Origin: Candidatus Omnitrophota bacterium
GTDB taxonomy: Bacteria > Omnitrophota > Gorgyraeia > JAFGHF01
Reading direction: 5' to 3'
Assembly: GCA_024543015.1 (NCBI GenBank)
Contig: JAMXCY010000043.1
Span: forward strand, 1-7,675
Length of the DNA: 7,675 nt
Under the pieces are notes generated by a model. That model was given only the letters and a program-made list of their open reading frames with translations, did not search any database and had not been told where the DNA came from. This document shows, one piece after another, positions 1-7,675 of the stretch. The position numbers and the translations under genes are program-made. Each line of letters starts with the position of its first letter. Within the stretch, counting starts at the first letter, position 1.

Positions 1-927
1 GCCCAGGCAGGCATTATTACCGACAGCTCCTACACCAGGGCCAGGATTATTAAGATTAATACAGCCAAAATCAGAAAGGAATTGAAGCAGAAGAAGATTG
101 TTATAGTCGCAGGTTTTCAGGGAGTAGATTTATCTAAAGAAATTACCACCTTAGGCCGCGGCGGCAGTGACTTAACCGCTGTGGCGTTAGCTCAAGCCTT
201 AAAGGCAAAATCGTGTGAGATTTATACCGATGTTGAAGGCATCTATACTGCTGATCCACGTTTTGTTTCCCGTGCCAGAAAGCTAGAGAGTATTAGTTAC
301 GATGAGATGCTGGAGATGGCTTCTTTAGGCGTACAGGTGCTTCAGACTAGATGTGTGGAGTTAGCCAAAAGATTTGATATCCCTATTGTTGTTAGATCCA
401 GTTTTACGGATAAAGGAGGAACAATGATTTCCCCGGAAGTAAAGGCAATGGAGAAGGTTGTAGTTAGCGCGGTAACCCTAAATAGAAATGAGGCCAAGAT
501 TACCATGCGTGATGTTCCCGATAAGCCAGGCGTGGCAGCTAAGATTTTTAAGACGATTGCCGGCAAAGGGATCAATGTAGATATGATTGTTCAAAACATC
601 AGTCGCACAGGATACACCGACCTCTCTTTTACCGTCTTAAAAGAAAATGTAGCCAAGACTCTCAGAGTGGCCAGAAAGACAAACGGGCAGATTGGCGGTG
701 GAGGTGTGAGTGCCGATCGCGATATAGCTAGAGTTTCTGTTGTCGGGGTAGGAATGAGGTCGCATTCGGGTATCGCTGCGGGTATGTTCGAAGCCATGGC
801 AGAAAGTAAGATTAATATTGAAATGATTTCTACTTCTGAGATAAGCATTTCCTGTGTAATCGGAAAGAAATTTGCCCGCAGGGCAGTGCGCGCGATCCAT
901 AAGAAATTTAAATTAGAGAAGAAATAA
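1..927 (+). CDS. lysC: Aspartate kinase, 3' part (5' end outside window)
   Basis: Aspartate kinase phosphorylates L-aspartate to 4-phosphoaspartate with ATP, the first step towards lysine, methionine and threonine, in the cytoplasm. The frame is open from base 1, so the start lies upstream. The 308 codons seen, against a usual length of about 400-410, suggest roughly 100 N-terminal residues are missing. Codons 51-57 read LGRGGSD and codons 82-87 read YTADPR, both typical of the amino-acid kinase fold; VRSSF near codon 131 closes the catalytic domain. Two ACT domains follow: the first near codons 165-225 (MRDVPDKPG at 169) and the second near codons 245-305 (VGVGMRSHSG, then EMISTSEI). The tandem ACT pair implies allosteric feedback by lysine and/or threonine; which effector cannot be read here. 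There is no homoserine dehydrogenase domain, so it is monofunctional. The second ACT domain has SHSG where SHPG is common. An internal ribosome site at 413-426 may also yield a separate beta subunit. Confidence 0.95.
   Translation, partial: AQAGIITDSSYTRARIIKINTAKIRKELKQKKIVIVAGFQGVDLSKEITTLGRGGSDLTAVALAQALKAKSCEIYTDVEGIYTADPRFVSRARKLESISYDEMLEMASLGVQVLQTRCVELAKRFDIPIVVRSSFTDKGGTMISPEVKAMEKVVVSAVTLNRNEAKITMRDVPDKPGVAAKIFKTIAGKGINVDMIVQNISRTGYTDLSFTVLKENVAKTLRVARKTNGQIGGGGVSADRDIARVSVVGVGMRSHSGIAAGMFEAMAESKINIEMISTSEISISCVIGKKFARRAVRAIHKKFKLEKK
413..426 (+). promoter_or_regulatory. Internal Shine-Dalgarno and in-frame ATG, probable aspartokinase beta-subunit start
   Basis: AAGGAGGA at 413-420 is nearly a perfect complement of the 16S rRNA 3' end and lies three bases before an ATG (424-426) in the aspartate kinase frame. 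Starting there would give a 167-residue protein (424-927) made of the two ACT domains. In Bacillus subtilis aspartokinase II and Corynebacterium aspartokinase, a beta subunit of similar size is made from an in-frame internal start at the same domain boundary. The spacing is short, and the purine run also encodes the family's conserved G-T turn (KGGT), so the match could be partly coincidental. Confidence 0.5.
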
Positions 928-951
928 TTAGTTCATAAATTTGAGTTTATT

Positions 952-956
952 GGAGG
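952..956 (+). promoter_or_regulatory. Strong ribosome binding site that fixes the cimA start
   Basis: GGAGG at 952-956 lies five bases before the ATG at 962. This makes 962 the start rather than the in-frame TTG at 941, which has no Shine-Dalgarno sequence and would place this site inside the coding region. It is the strongest ribosome site before any start in this gene block. Confidence 0.8.
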
Positions 957-961
957 TTAAC

Positions 962-2527
962 ATGCGTAAGGTAGAACTATACGATACTACCTTAAGAGAC
1001 GGGGCCCAGACAGAAGGCATTTCTTATTCGGTGTCTGATAAATTAAAGATTGCCCAGAAGTTAGATACACTTGGTATCCAGTATATCGAAGGCGGCTGGC
1101 CTGGTTCTAATCCCAAAGATATGCAGTTTTTTAAACAAGTGAAGAAACTGCGCTTAAAGTCGGCCAAGATTTGCGCCTTTGGCTCTACATCTCGTCCACA
1201 CCTTGATCCGAAAAAAGACGCCAACATCAAAGCGCTTTTGAAAGCCGAAACAGGCGTGGTAACTCTTTTTGGAAAAAGCTGGGACTTGCATGTTAAGCAC
1301 GTATTAAAGACCTCAGCGGATGAAAACTTAAAGATGATTTCCTCATCGATTAAGTATTTGAAGTCAAAAGGACGCAAAGTAATTTACGATGCCGAGCATT
1401 TCTTTGACGGGGCTAGAGATAACTTGGATTATGCTCTCAAGACTCTGCTCGCCGCAGAAGAAGCCGGAGCGGATGTAATTGTTTTGTGTGAGACAAACGG
1501 AGGAGTGGTAACTTCTGCTTTGGCACAACTGATCAGAGAAGTGCATCTTAAACTAAACACTCCTTTAGGCATCCACACCCATAACGATTCCGGGATGGCT
1601 GCAGCTAATACTATTGCCGCAGTGGAAGAGGGTTGTGTTCATGTTCAAGGCACAATCAATGGTTATGGCGAGCGTTGCGGAAACGCGGATTTAGGAGTTT
1701 GTATCGCTAATCTTAAATTAAAGTTAGGGATTAATTGTGTCTCTGATAATCAGTTGAATAAATTAACCGAAGTCTCTCACTATGTCAGCGAAGTCAGCAA
1801 CATGCGCCATCGGCCTAACCAGCCATTTGTCGGAGAAAGCGCCTTTGCCCATAAAGGCGGCGTACATATTAATGCCATGGTCAAACACCATGCTACTTAT
1901 GAGCATATTAGGCCTAATCTTGTGGGTAACAAAAGCCGTTTTTTAATTTCCGAACTCTCTGGGAGGACTTCTATTCTCTTAAGAGCAAAACAGTTGGAGC
2001 TGGGCCTGGAGAAAGAGGCTGCACATACCAAAAAAATCTTGAAGCTGTTGCAAAAAATGGAGCACGAGGGCTATCAGTTTGAAGCTGCAGAAGGTTCGTT
2101 TGAGCTTTTGATGAAAAAGGCAATGAAGAAATACAAAAAGTTCTTTGACTTAGAAGGCTTTCGGGTAATTATTGAAAAGGCCAAGAGTGGCAAGCTAACT
2201 TCGGAAGCGACAATTAAGGTGAAAGTAAACAAAATCGAAGAATACACCGCTTCAGAAGGAGATGGTCCGGTAAATGCCTTAGACAATGCTCTGCGTAAGG
2301 CATTGTTAGAGTTTTATCCTGCCTTGGCCAAGATGCACTTGAGGGACTTTAAGGTGCGTGTCTTGGATGAACGCGCCGGGACCGCGGCCAAAGTACGCGT
2401 GCTGATTCAATCCCAGGATGAAAAAGACTCCTGGGGCACCGTAGGCGTTTCAGAAAACATTATTGAGGCCTCCTGGCAGGCATTGGTAGATTCTATTGAA
2501 TATAAATTATTGAAGGATAGGAAATAA
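962..2527 (+). CDS. cimA: (R)-citramalate synthase
   Basis: This enzyme condenses pyruvate with acetyl-CoA to (R)-citramalate, which LeuCD and LeuB convert to 2-oxobutanoate, giving isoleucine without threonine deaminase. The 521-residue product matches the usual length of the long bacterial CimA family. The N-terminal DRE-TIM barrel opens with DTTLRDGAQ (residues 8-16). Metal ligands are visible at D9-equivalent D8, at H205 and H207 in HTHND (205-209), and at N241 in NGYGERCGN (233-241). The text IEGGWPGSNPKD, soon after the first motif, is typical of CimA rather than of isopropylmalate synthase. A linker region around residues 300-380 contains FAHKGGVHINAM. The C-terminal part, about residues 385-515, is a LeuA-type regulatory/dimerisation domain (EGDGPVNALDNALRKAL, then DERAGTAAKVRV), the site of end-product inhibition, probably by isoleucine. 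The start is the ATG with GGAGG five bases upstream. Relatives include LeuA and homocitrate synthase; the exact substrate is inferred from family resemblance. Confidence 0.92.
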   Translation: MRKVELYDTTLRDGAQTEGISYSVSDKLKIAQKLDTLGIQYIEGGWPGSNPKDMQFFKQVKKLRLKSAKICAFGSTSRPHLDPKKDANIKALLKAETGVVTLFGKSWDLHVKHVLKTSADENLKMISSSIKYLKSKGRKVIYDAEHFFDGARDNLDYALKTLLAAEEAGADVIVLCETNGGVVTSALAQLIREVHLKLNTPLGIHTHNDSGMAAANTIAAVEEGCVHVQGTINGYGERCGNADLGVCIANLKLKLGINCVSDNQLNKLTEVSHYVSEVSNMRHRPNQPFVGESAFAHKGGVHINAMVKHHATYEHIRPNLVGNKSRFLISELSGRTSILLRAKQLELGLEKEAAHTKKILKLLQKMEHEGYQFEAAEGSFELLMKKAMKKYKKFFDLEGFRVIIEKAKSGKLTSEATIKVKVNKIEEYTASEGDGPVNALDNALRKALLEFYPALAKMHLRDFKVRVLDERAGTAAKVRVLIQSQDEKDSWGTVGVSENIIEASWQALVDSIEYKLLKDRK

Positions 2528-2536
2528 TCCCACCTT

Positions 2537-5272
2537 ATGTCGAACATCCCGAGCAAATACAATCCTAACCAGACCGAAGATAAGTGGTATCAATTTTGGG
2601 AAGAGAATAATTTCTTCCACGCTGAAGTTGATGAGAAGAAAAAACCCTACTGTATAGTTATCCCTCCGCCAAATATCACTGGAATTTTACATATGGGCCA
2701 TGCCTTAAATAGTACCATTCAGGATATCCTGATCCGCTTTCACAGAATGCAGGGGTATGCTACCCTGTGGATGCCAGGTACAGACCACGCCGGAATTGCC
2801 ACCCAGAATGTAGTGGAGAAAGAGATTCAACAAGAAGGTCGCAGACGCCATGATCTGGGAAGAGAAAAGTTTTTAGACAGGACTTGGCAATGGAGACAAA
2901 AATACGGCTCGACAATTATTGCCCAACTGAAAAAGCTGGGATGCTCCTGCGATTGGCCAAGAACGCGCTTCACTATGGATGAGCAATATTCTATAGCTGT
3001 AGCTGAGGTGTTTATTCAGCTGGCCCAAAAGGATTTAATCTATAAAGCAAATTATATTATCAATTGGTGCCCACGCTGCCAAACCGCACTTTCTGACGAA
3101 GAGTCAGCGCATAAGGAGGTAAAGGGCAATCTTTATTATATCAGATATCCTGTTGTTGAACGAACAAGCAAAGAGGCGGATAATCAGCTAAACTATGTTG
3201 TTGTAGCTACCACCCGTCCAGAGACTATGCTCGGAGATACGGCTGTGGCGGTCAACCCTAAAGATAAAAGGTATAAGAAGCTGATTGGTAAGAGTATAAT
3301 TCTGCCTTTAGTTAATGAAGAGATTCCTATTATTGCCGACTCTGCTGTGGACCCTAAATTTGGCACGGGGATTATCAAGGTTACTCCAGCCCACGATCCT
3401 AACGATTTTGAGATTGCCCAAAGACATGGGCTTTTTGCCAAGGTAATAATGAATGCGGATGCGACAATGAATCAGAACGCTCCCTTGGATTATCAGCAGA
3501 TGGATAGATTCGAAGCCCGCGAGGCAGTCTTGGGGGACTTAGAAGAAAGAGGGCTCCTGGAGAAGACAGTGCCGCATCAACATTCTGTGGGCCATTGTTA
3601 CCGTTGTCATACGATGGTTGAGCCGTATCTTTCTGAACAGTGGTTTGTGGATATGCCCAAACTGGGTAATCCGGCCTCCGAAGTAGTTAAAGATGGTAAA
3701 ATAAACTTCCATCCTGCACGCTGGAGAAAGGTTTATCTAAACTGGATGAAAGGCCTGCGTGGCTGGTGTATCAGCCGTCAGATCTGGTGGGGGCATCGCA
3801 TTCCAGCCTGGTACTGCCTAAACTGCAAAAAGGTATACGATCTGACGCGGAAAAATAAGAAAGTCTTGCCGTCGGAAAAGATTGATCTTGCCGAGGCGGG
3901 GATTATGGTCTCTTTAGAGAATCCCAAATTTTGCCCTAAATGCGGAGGAACAGAAATCCGGCAGGATGAAGATGTTTTAGATACCTGGTTTTCTTCCTGG
4001 CTTTGGCCTTTTGCCACTTTTGGCTGGCCCGGATTAGGAAAAAAAGAGCAGGCTGAACTTAACTATTTTTATCCCACGCAAGTCTTAGTTACCGCACAGG
4101 AGATAATCTTTTTCTGGGTAGCCAGGATGATTATGGCCGGGATGCACTTTATGAAGGAAGTTCCTTTTCGCGATGTTTATATTCATGGCACAGTTCGCGA
4201 TATTACCGGGACCAAGATGTCCAAATCCTTGGGCAATATCATCGACCCGCTGGATATAATCAATCAATACGGCTGTGACGCCCTTCGCTTTAGCATTATC
4301 TCGCTTGTGGCTACGGGTCAGGATGTATTTTTATCCAAAGATAAATTTGAATCCGGACGTAATTTCGCTAACAAAATCTGGAATGCTGCCCGCTTTATTA
4401 TGATCAATCTGGATGAAAAAAAGGTGAATGTAGATTTATGCGTTTTTGCTAAAGGGATTACAGAACTAAAAGATAAATGGATTTTAAGCCGCTTTTACCG
4501 AACCTTAGATAGCGTAACTAAATCCCTGGATAATTTCCGCTTTAACGATGCGGCTCGAACTATTTATGAGTTTTTCTGGCATGAGTTTTGCGATTGGTAT
4601 ATCGAGCTTTCTAAAAAGGATATCTCCAAAGCTGCGACGCAGGTGGTGTTATATAAAGTATTAGAGAAAACTTTAAGAATACTGCATCCAGTGATGCCCT
4701 TTATTACCGAAGAGCTCTGGCAGAATTTACCTCATCAGGGAGAGTCTATTATGCAGTCCAGCTGGCCGCATCTGCAAAAGGACTTTATTGATAAAAAAAC
4801 AGAAGACCAGATGCAGGCAATAATCTCTTGTATTACCGCCCTAAGGAATATTCGTGCGGTCTGGCAGATTGACCCGGCAAAGAAGGTTGAGGTCAAAATT
4901 TGTCTGACCAGGAAAAGCCTGCAAGATTTGCTTAATTCTCACGCCGGCTACATCAAAGACTTAGCCAAAATAGAGACCCTGGAAATCGGGCAAAAGTTAA
5001 AAAGGCCAAAATCTTGCGCGGTAGCAGTAATGGCCGATACAGAGATATTTGTTCCCTTAGCGGGCATTATTGATGTAAAGAAAGAGGCAAAAAGACTGAA
5101 AGAAAAGATACACAATTTAGAAAATATTCTCCAGAATAGTCAAAGAAAACTGAGAAATAAACAATTTTTGCGCAAAGCCCCAAAAGAAATTGTGGCCCAG
5201 GAAAAAGAGAAATCAAAGCAACTTAAAGAGTCGATCCAGAAATTAAAAGATAATCTTAAAGGCTTTAAATAA
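2537..5272 (+). CDS. valS: Valyl-tRNA synthetase (class Ia)
   Basis: ValS attaches valine to tRNA-Val in the cytoplasm and hydrolyses mischarged threonine. The 911-residue length is normal. The class I signatures are complete: HMGH at residues 52-55 and KMSKS at 560-564. The CP1 editing domain shows TTRPET (225-230) and HDPNDFE (286-292), the pocket that rejects threonine. Four CxxC pairs (C178/C181, C354/C357, C427/C430, C466/C469) suggest two structural zinc sites, as in the Thermus enzyme. WWGHRIPAWYC and DVLDTWFSSWLWPF are typical of the ValS/IleS group, and the FSSWLWPF form together with the C-terminal arm points to ValS. The anticodon-binding domain follows KMSKS, and the last 70 or so residues form a lysine-rich coiled coil that contacts tRNA. 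The start lies nine bases after the cimA stop, in the same frame. It has no good Shine-Dalgarno sequence (AGGAA at 2519-2523 is 13 bases away), so translation is probably coupled to cimA. Confidence 0.97.
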   Translation: MSNIPSKYNPNQTEDKWYQFWEENNFFHAEVDEKKKPYCIVIPPPNITGILHMGHALNSTIQDILIRFHRMQGYATLWMPGTDHAGIATQNVVEKEIQQEGRRRHDLGREKFLDRTWQWRQKYGSTIIAQLKKLGCSCDWPRTRFTMDEQYSIAVAEVFIQLAQKDLIYKANYIINWCPRCQTALSDEESAHKEVKGNLYYIRYPVVERTSKEADNQLNYVVVATTRPETMLGDTAVAVNPKDKRYKKLIGKSIILPLVNEEIPIIADSAVDPKFGTGIIKVTPAHDPNDFEIAQRHGLFAKVIMNADATMNQNAPLDYQQMDRFEAREAVLGDLEERGLLEKTVPHQHSVGHCYRCHTMVEPYLSEQWFVDMPKLGNPASEVVKDGKINFHPARWRKVYLNWMKGLRGWCISRQIWWGHRIPAWYCLNCKKVYDLTRKNKKVLPSEKIDLAEAGIMVSLENPKFCPKCGGTEIRQDEDVLDTWFSSWLWPFATFGWPGLGKKEQAELNYFYPTQVLVTAQEIIFFWVARMIMAGMHFMKEVPFRDVYIHGTVRDITGTKMSKSLGNIIDPLDIINQYGCDALRFSIISLVATGQDVFLSKDKFESGRNFANKIWNAARFIMINLDEKKVNVDLCVFAKGITELKDKWILSRFYRTLDSVTKSLDNFRFNDAARTIYEFFWHEFCDWYIELSKKDISKAATQVVLYKVLEKTLRILHPVMPFITEELWQNLPHQGESIMQSSWPHLQKDFIDKKTEDQMQAIISCITALRNIRAVWQIDPAKKVEVKICLTRKSLQDLLNSHAGYIKDLAKIETLEIGQKLKRPKSCAVAVMADTEIFVPLAGIIDVKKEAKRLKEKIHNLENILQNSQRKLRNKQFLRKAPKEIVAQEKEKSKQLKESIQKLKDNLKGFK

Positions 5273-5283
5273 AGAGTGAACAG

Positions 5284-6111
5284 ATGCAGAAAAAAGTTTT
5301 ACCCATAATTAAACTGGCCTTGGAAGAAGATATCGGCCGAGGTGATATTACTACTAAACTAATTATTCCGGACAGGAAGAGAATAAAGGCAGTGATATTG
5401 GCAAAAGAGAATGGTGTGGTTTGCGGGCTGGATGTGGCCCGATTGGTTTTTCAGGCTGTAGATAAAAGAACGCGTTTTAAGTTTAAGAGCAGTGACGGCA
5501 AGAAAGTGAAAAAAAGCCAGGTCCTGGCCCGCTTAGAAGGCAGAGCCGCGAGTATCTTAAAAGCAGAAAGAGTGGCTTTGAATTTCCTTGGCCGGCTTTC
5601 CGGAATTGCTACCTTGACGGATAAGTTTGTGCAAAAAGTTAAGCCAAATCCTGTGCAGATTATGGATACACGTAAAACTACACCAGGTCTAAGGATGTTA
5701 GAGAAATACGCTGTGCGTTGTGGGGGAGGCACCAATCACCGTATGGGCCTGTGGGATCAGGTGTTGGTGAAGGATAACCATTTAAGTAGTTTAAAGTTAA
5801 AAGCAATAGTTGATAAGATAAGAAAAAAGGTACGAGGTAAAAAGATTGAGATAGAGGTAAAAAATATGCGGCAATTTAAGCAAGCCTTAGCAGCCGCACC
5901 CGATATTATTATGCTGGATAATTTTACTCTTAAGAATATTAAAAAGGCAGTCAAATTACGGAACGAATCACGAAAAGTGAAACTGGAAGTTTCCGGTGGC
6001 GTAAACTTAAGCAACGTACGTAAGATTGCGGCAACTGGCGTAGAGAGGATTTCGGTGGGGAAGCTGACCCATTCGGCAAAAGCATTAGATCTAGCCTTAA
6101 ATTGTGAATAA
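5284..6111 (+). CDS. nadC: Quinolinate phosphoribosyltransferase (nicotinate-nucleotide pyrophosphorylase, carboxylating)
   Basis: NadC converts quinolinate and PRPP to nicotinate mononucleotide, CO2 and pyrophosphate, the step at which de novo synthesis joins the main NAD pathway. The 275-residue length is typical. EDIGRGDITT (residues 15-24) is the N-terminal family signature. DTRKTTPG (128-135) carries the conserved R and K of the quinolinate/PRPP site, NHRMGLWD (151-158) supplies further substrate-binding H and R residues, and KDNH (163-166) follows. The C-terminal barrel half contains IEIEVKN, MLDNF and LEVSGGV, the acidic and glycine-rich loops that hold PRPP and metal, and ends in ISVGKLTHSA. 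The ATG lies 11 bases after the valS stop, with only a weak purine stretch upstream. The nadA and nadB partners are not in the window, so the gene is detached from the usual NAD operon here. Confidence 0.96.
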   Translation: MQKKVLPIIKLALEEDIGRGDITTKLIIPDRKRIKAVILAKENGVVCGLDVARLVFQAVDKRTRFKFKSSDGKKVKKSQVLARLEGRAASILKAERVALNFLGRLSGIATLTDKFVQKVKPNPVQIMDTRKTTPGLRMLEKYAVRCGGGTNHRMGLWDQVLVKDNHLSSLKLKAIVDKIRKKVRGKKIEIEVKNMRQFKQALAAAPDIIMLDNFTLKNIKKAVKLRNESRKVKLEVSGGVNLSNVRKIAATGVERISVGKLTHSAKALDLALNCE

Positions 6112-7675
6112 ATTCAAATTAGTTAGCGATTTCAGGCCTTGCGGAGACCAGCCTCAGGCCATTAAAAGCTTAAACCTGGGCCTTAAAGAGAACAAACTTT
6201 TTCAGACTTTATTAGGAGTCACCGGCTCGGGCAAAACTTTTACCTTAGCCAATGTTATCGCGCAGGTAAACCTTCCCACTTTAGTCATTTCCCACAATAA
6301 AACCCTTGCCGCCCAGCTTTATAGCGAATTTAAAGAATTCTTCCCGCATAATGCCGTAGAGTACTTCGTCAGTTACTATGATTATTACCAGCCTGAGGCC
6401 TATATCCCCCAGACCGATACCTATATTGAGAAAGATGCCTCTATCAATGACGAATTAGACCGCTTAAGATTATCGGCGACTAGTTCTTTGATGACCCGCA
6501 GTGATGTAATCATTGTGGCCAGTGTTTCCTGTATCTATAATTTGGGCTCACCGCAGGATTATGAAGAAAAATTATTACGCTTGGAAAAAGGACAACAGAT
6601 TCTGCGTAATGAACTTTTGCGTAAGTTTGTAGATATCCAATACGAAAGAAATGATCTGGATTTTCGCAGAGGCAGATTCAGAGTCCGCGGAGATGTGATA
6701 GATATCTTTCCCGCATACCGTCAGAGCGCTTACCGCATAGAACAAAATGGCTGTATCATTGAAAAAATTTACGAGATCGATCCTTTGACCGGTAAGCCGG
6801 AAGAATCAGTGGAAAAACTTGCTCTTTATCCGGCTAAACATTTTGTAACCAGCGAAGGCCGCATTGAGCAAGCTCTAAAGTCCATTGAAGCGGAATTAAA
6901 AGAAACCTTAAACCAATTGCACAGACAAAATAAATTATTAGAGGCCCAGAGGCTAGAATCGCGCACGCATTATGATATGGAGATGCTCAAGGAGCTTGGT
7001 TATTGTCAGGGCATAGAGAATTATTCCCGGCATTTAAGCGACAGGCCCGCTGGTTCAAGGCCTTATTGTTTAATTGATTATTTTCCTGATCAGTTCCTGA
7101 CTATTATTGATGAATCTCATGTTGCTGTTCCTCAAGTGCGCGGTATGTATAACGGGGACCATTCGCGTAAAGAGACGCTGGTGAAATACGGGTTTCGTCT
7201 GCCTTCGGCTTTAGATAATCGGCCGTTGAAGTTTGATGAATTTGAAAAGTTAGTCAAAAGAATAATTTTTGTTTCGGCTACCCCAAATGAATATGAATTG
7301 TCCAAGAGCGGAAAGCCTGTTGAACAAATTATCCGCCCCACCGGCCTTATTGATCCGGAGATTATCATCAGGCCGACCAAAGACCAAATCGACGTTTTAA
7401 TCGGTTTGGTCAAAGAAAGAGCAGCCCGCAAAGAAAGAATCTTAGTGACCACACTAACTAAACGTATGGCCGAGGATTTAGCCGCGTATCTTAAAGAGGT
7501 AGATTTGCAGGTTAAATATTTACATTCGGAAATTAACGCTATTGAGCGGGTGAAGATCTTACGTGATTTGCGTATGCGCAAATTTGACTGTCTGGTGGGA
7601 ATTAACCTTTTGCGGGAGGGGCTAGACTTACCAGAAGTCTCTTTAGTTTGTGTTTTAGATGCGGATAAGGAAGGC
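6104..7675 (+). CDS. uvrB: Excinuclease ABC subunit B, 5' part (3' end outside window)
   Basis: UvrB is the damage-verifying helicase of nucleotide excision repair. It is loaded by UvrA and then recruits UvrC for incision. The frame stays open for 524 codons to the window end; the family is usually about 660-680 residues, so roughly 140 are missing, including helicase motif VI and the C-terminal UVR domain that binds UvrC. Visible parts are SDFRPCGDQPQAI near the N-terminus, Walker A GVTGSGKT (residues 38-45), the tyrosine-rich beta-hairpin that clamps DNA (YYDYYQPEAY, 91-100), Walker B DESH (336-339), SATP shortly after, and GINLLREGLDLPEVS close to the edge. SCIYNLG replaces the more common SCIYGLG. 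The start is taken as GTG because the family's conserved N-terminus begins a few residues later and no other start fits. It overlaps the nadC stop by eight bases and has no clear Shine-Dalgarno sequence, which implies translational coupling. Confidence 0.95.
   Translation, partial: MNKFKLVSDFRPCGDQPQAIKSLNLGLKENKLFQTLLGVTGSGKTFTLANVIAQVNLPTLVISHNKTLAAQLYSEFKEFFPHNAVEYFVSYYDYYQPEAYIPQTDTYIEKDASINDELDRLRLSATSSLMTRSDVIIVASVSCIYNLGSPQDYEEKLLRLEKGQQILRNELLRKFVDIQYERNDLDFRRGRFRVRGDVIDIFPAYRQSAYRIEQNGCIIEKIYEIDPLTGKPEESVEKLALYPAKHFVTSEGRIEQALKSIEAELKETLNQLHRQNKLLEAQRLESRTHYDMEMLKELGYCQGIENYSRHLSDRPAGSRPYCLIDYFPDQFLTIIDESHVAVPQVRGMYNGDHSRKETLVKYGFRLPSALDNRPLKFDEFEKLVKRIIFVSATPNEYELSKSGKPVEQIIRPTGLIDPEIIIRPTKDQIDVLIGLVKERAARKERILVTTLTKRMAEDLAAYLKEVDLQVKYLHSEINAIERVKILRDLRMRKFDCLVGINLLREGLDLPEVSLVCVLDADKEG

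Noticed and set aside
82..84. TTG as a start for aspartate kinase
   Set aside because: The same frame is open back to base 1 and encodes matching aspartate kinase sequence (AGIITDSS), so this TTG is an internal leucine codon and the true start is outside the window.
591..900. Two overlapping minus-strand open frames opposite the ACT domains
   Set aside because: They are antisense to clearly conserved aspartate kinase sequence, have no ribosome sites and show no recognisable domain.
941..961. TTG at 941 as the cimA start, adding seven residues
   Set aside because: It has no ribosome site, while GGAGG is placed five bases before the ATG at 962 and the family N-terminus begins right there.
928..961. 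Possible terminator or promoter between aspartate kinase and cimA
   Set aside because: The 34-base gap is AT-rich but contains no hairpin followed by a T run and no convincing -35/-10 pair; it only holds the cimA ribosome site.
3113..3120. Perfect Shine-Dalgarno AAGGAGGT inside valS
   Set aside because: No ATG, GTG or TTG lies at a usable distance downstream. The bases simply encode the KEV of a conserved stretch; at most it could slow ribosomes.
7132..7581. 149-codon open frame on the minus strand
   Set aside because: It lies wholly inside the well-conserved uvrB helicase region and its translation resembles no protein family; it is a shadow of the real gene.

Overview
The window is a bacterial chromosomal segment of ordinary housekeeping genes. 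All five genes are on the + strand and tightly packed, and both ends cut through a gene. The order is: aspartate kinase (3' part, 1-927), citramalate synthase cimA (962-2527), valyl-tRNA synthetase valS (2537-5272), quinolinate phosphoribosyltransferase nadC (5284-6111) and excinuclease subunit uvrB (5' part, 6104 to the window end). The gaps are 34, 9 and 11 bases, and the last pair overlaps by 8 bases. No intergenic stretch is long enough to hold a promoter plus terminator, and no terminator hairpin is visible, so a single transcript through the whole block is the simplest reading. No tRNA, rRNA, mobile element, CRISPR array or long repeat was seen.

The first three genes share a metabolic theme. 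Aspartate kinase opens the aspartate family (lysine, methionine, threonine). Citramalate synthase opens the threonine-independent route to isoleucine from pyruvate and acetyl-CoA. ValS charges tRNA with a branched-chain amino acid. NadC (NAD synthesis) and UvrB (nucleotide excision repair) have no evident link to this theme and are probably co-transcribed passengers of a compact genome.

The organism is a bacterium of moderate GC (low-to-mid 40s percent by eye). It makes its own aspartate-family amino acids and NAD, and it probably makes isoleucine through citramalate. The compact arrangement and protein style would fit an uncultured environmental lineage such as Omnitrophota or a relative, but this is a weak guess; nothing in the window fixes the phylum.

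The most notable non-routine signal is a full-strength Shine-Dalgarno sequence inside the aspartate kinase gene (413-420), just before an in-frame ATG at 424. It sits where the separate regulatory beta subunit begins in aspartokinases with overlapping alpha/beta reading frames. I found no evidence of an undescribed system; the rest reads as standard core metabolism.
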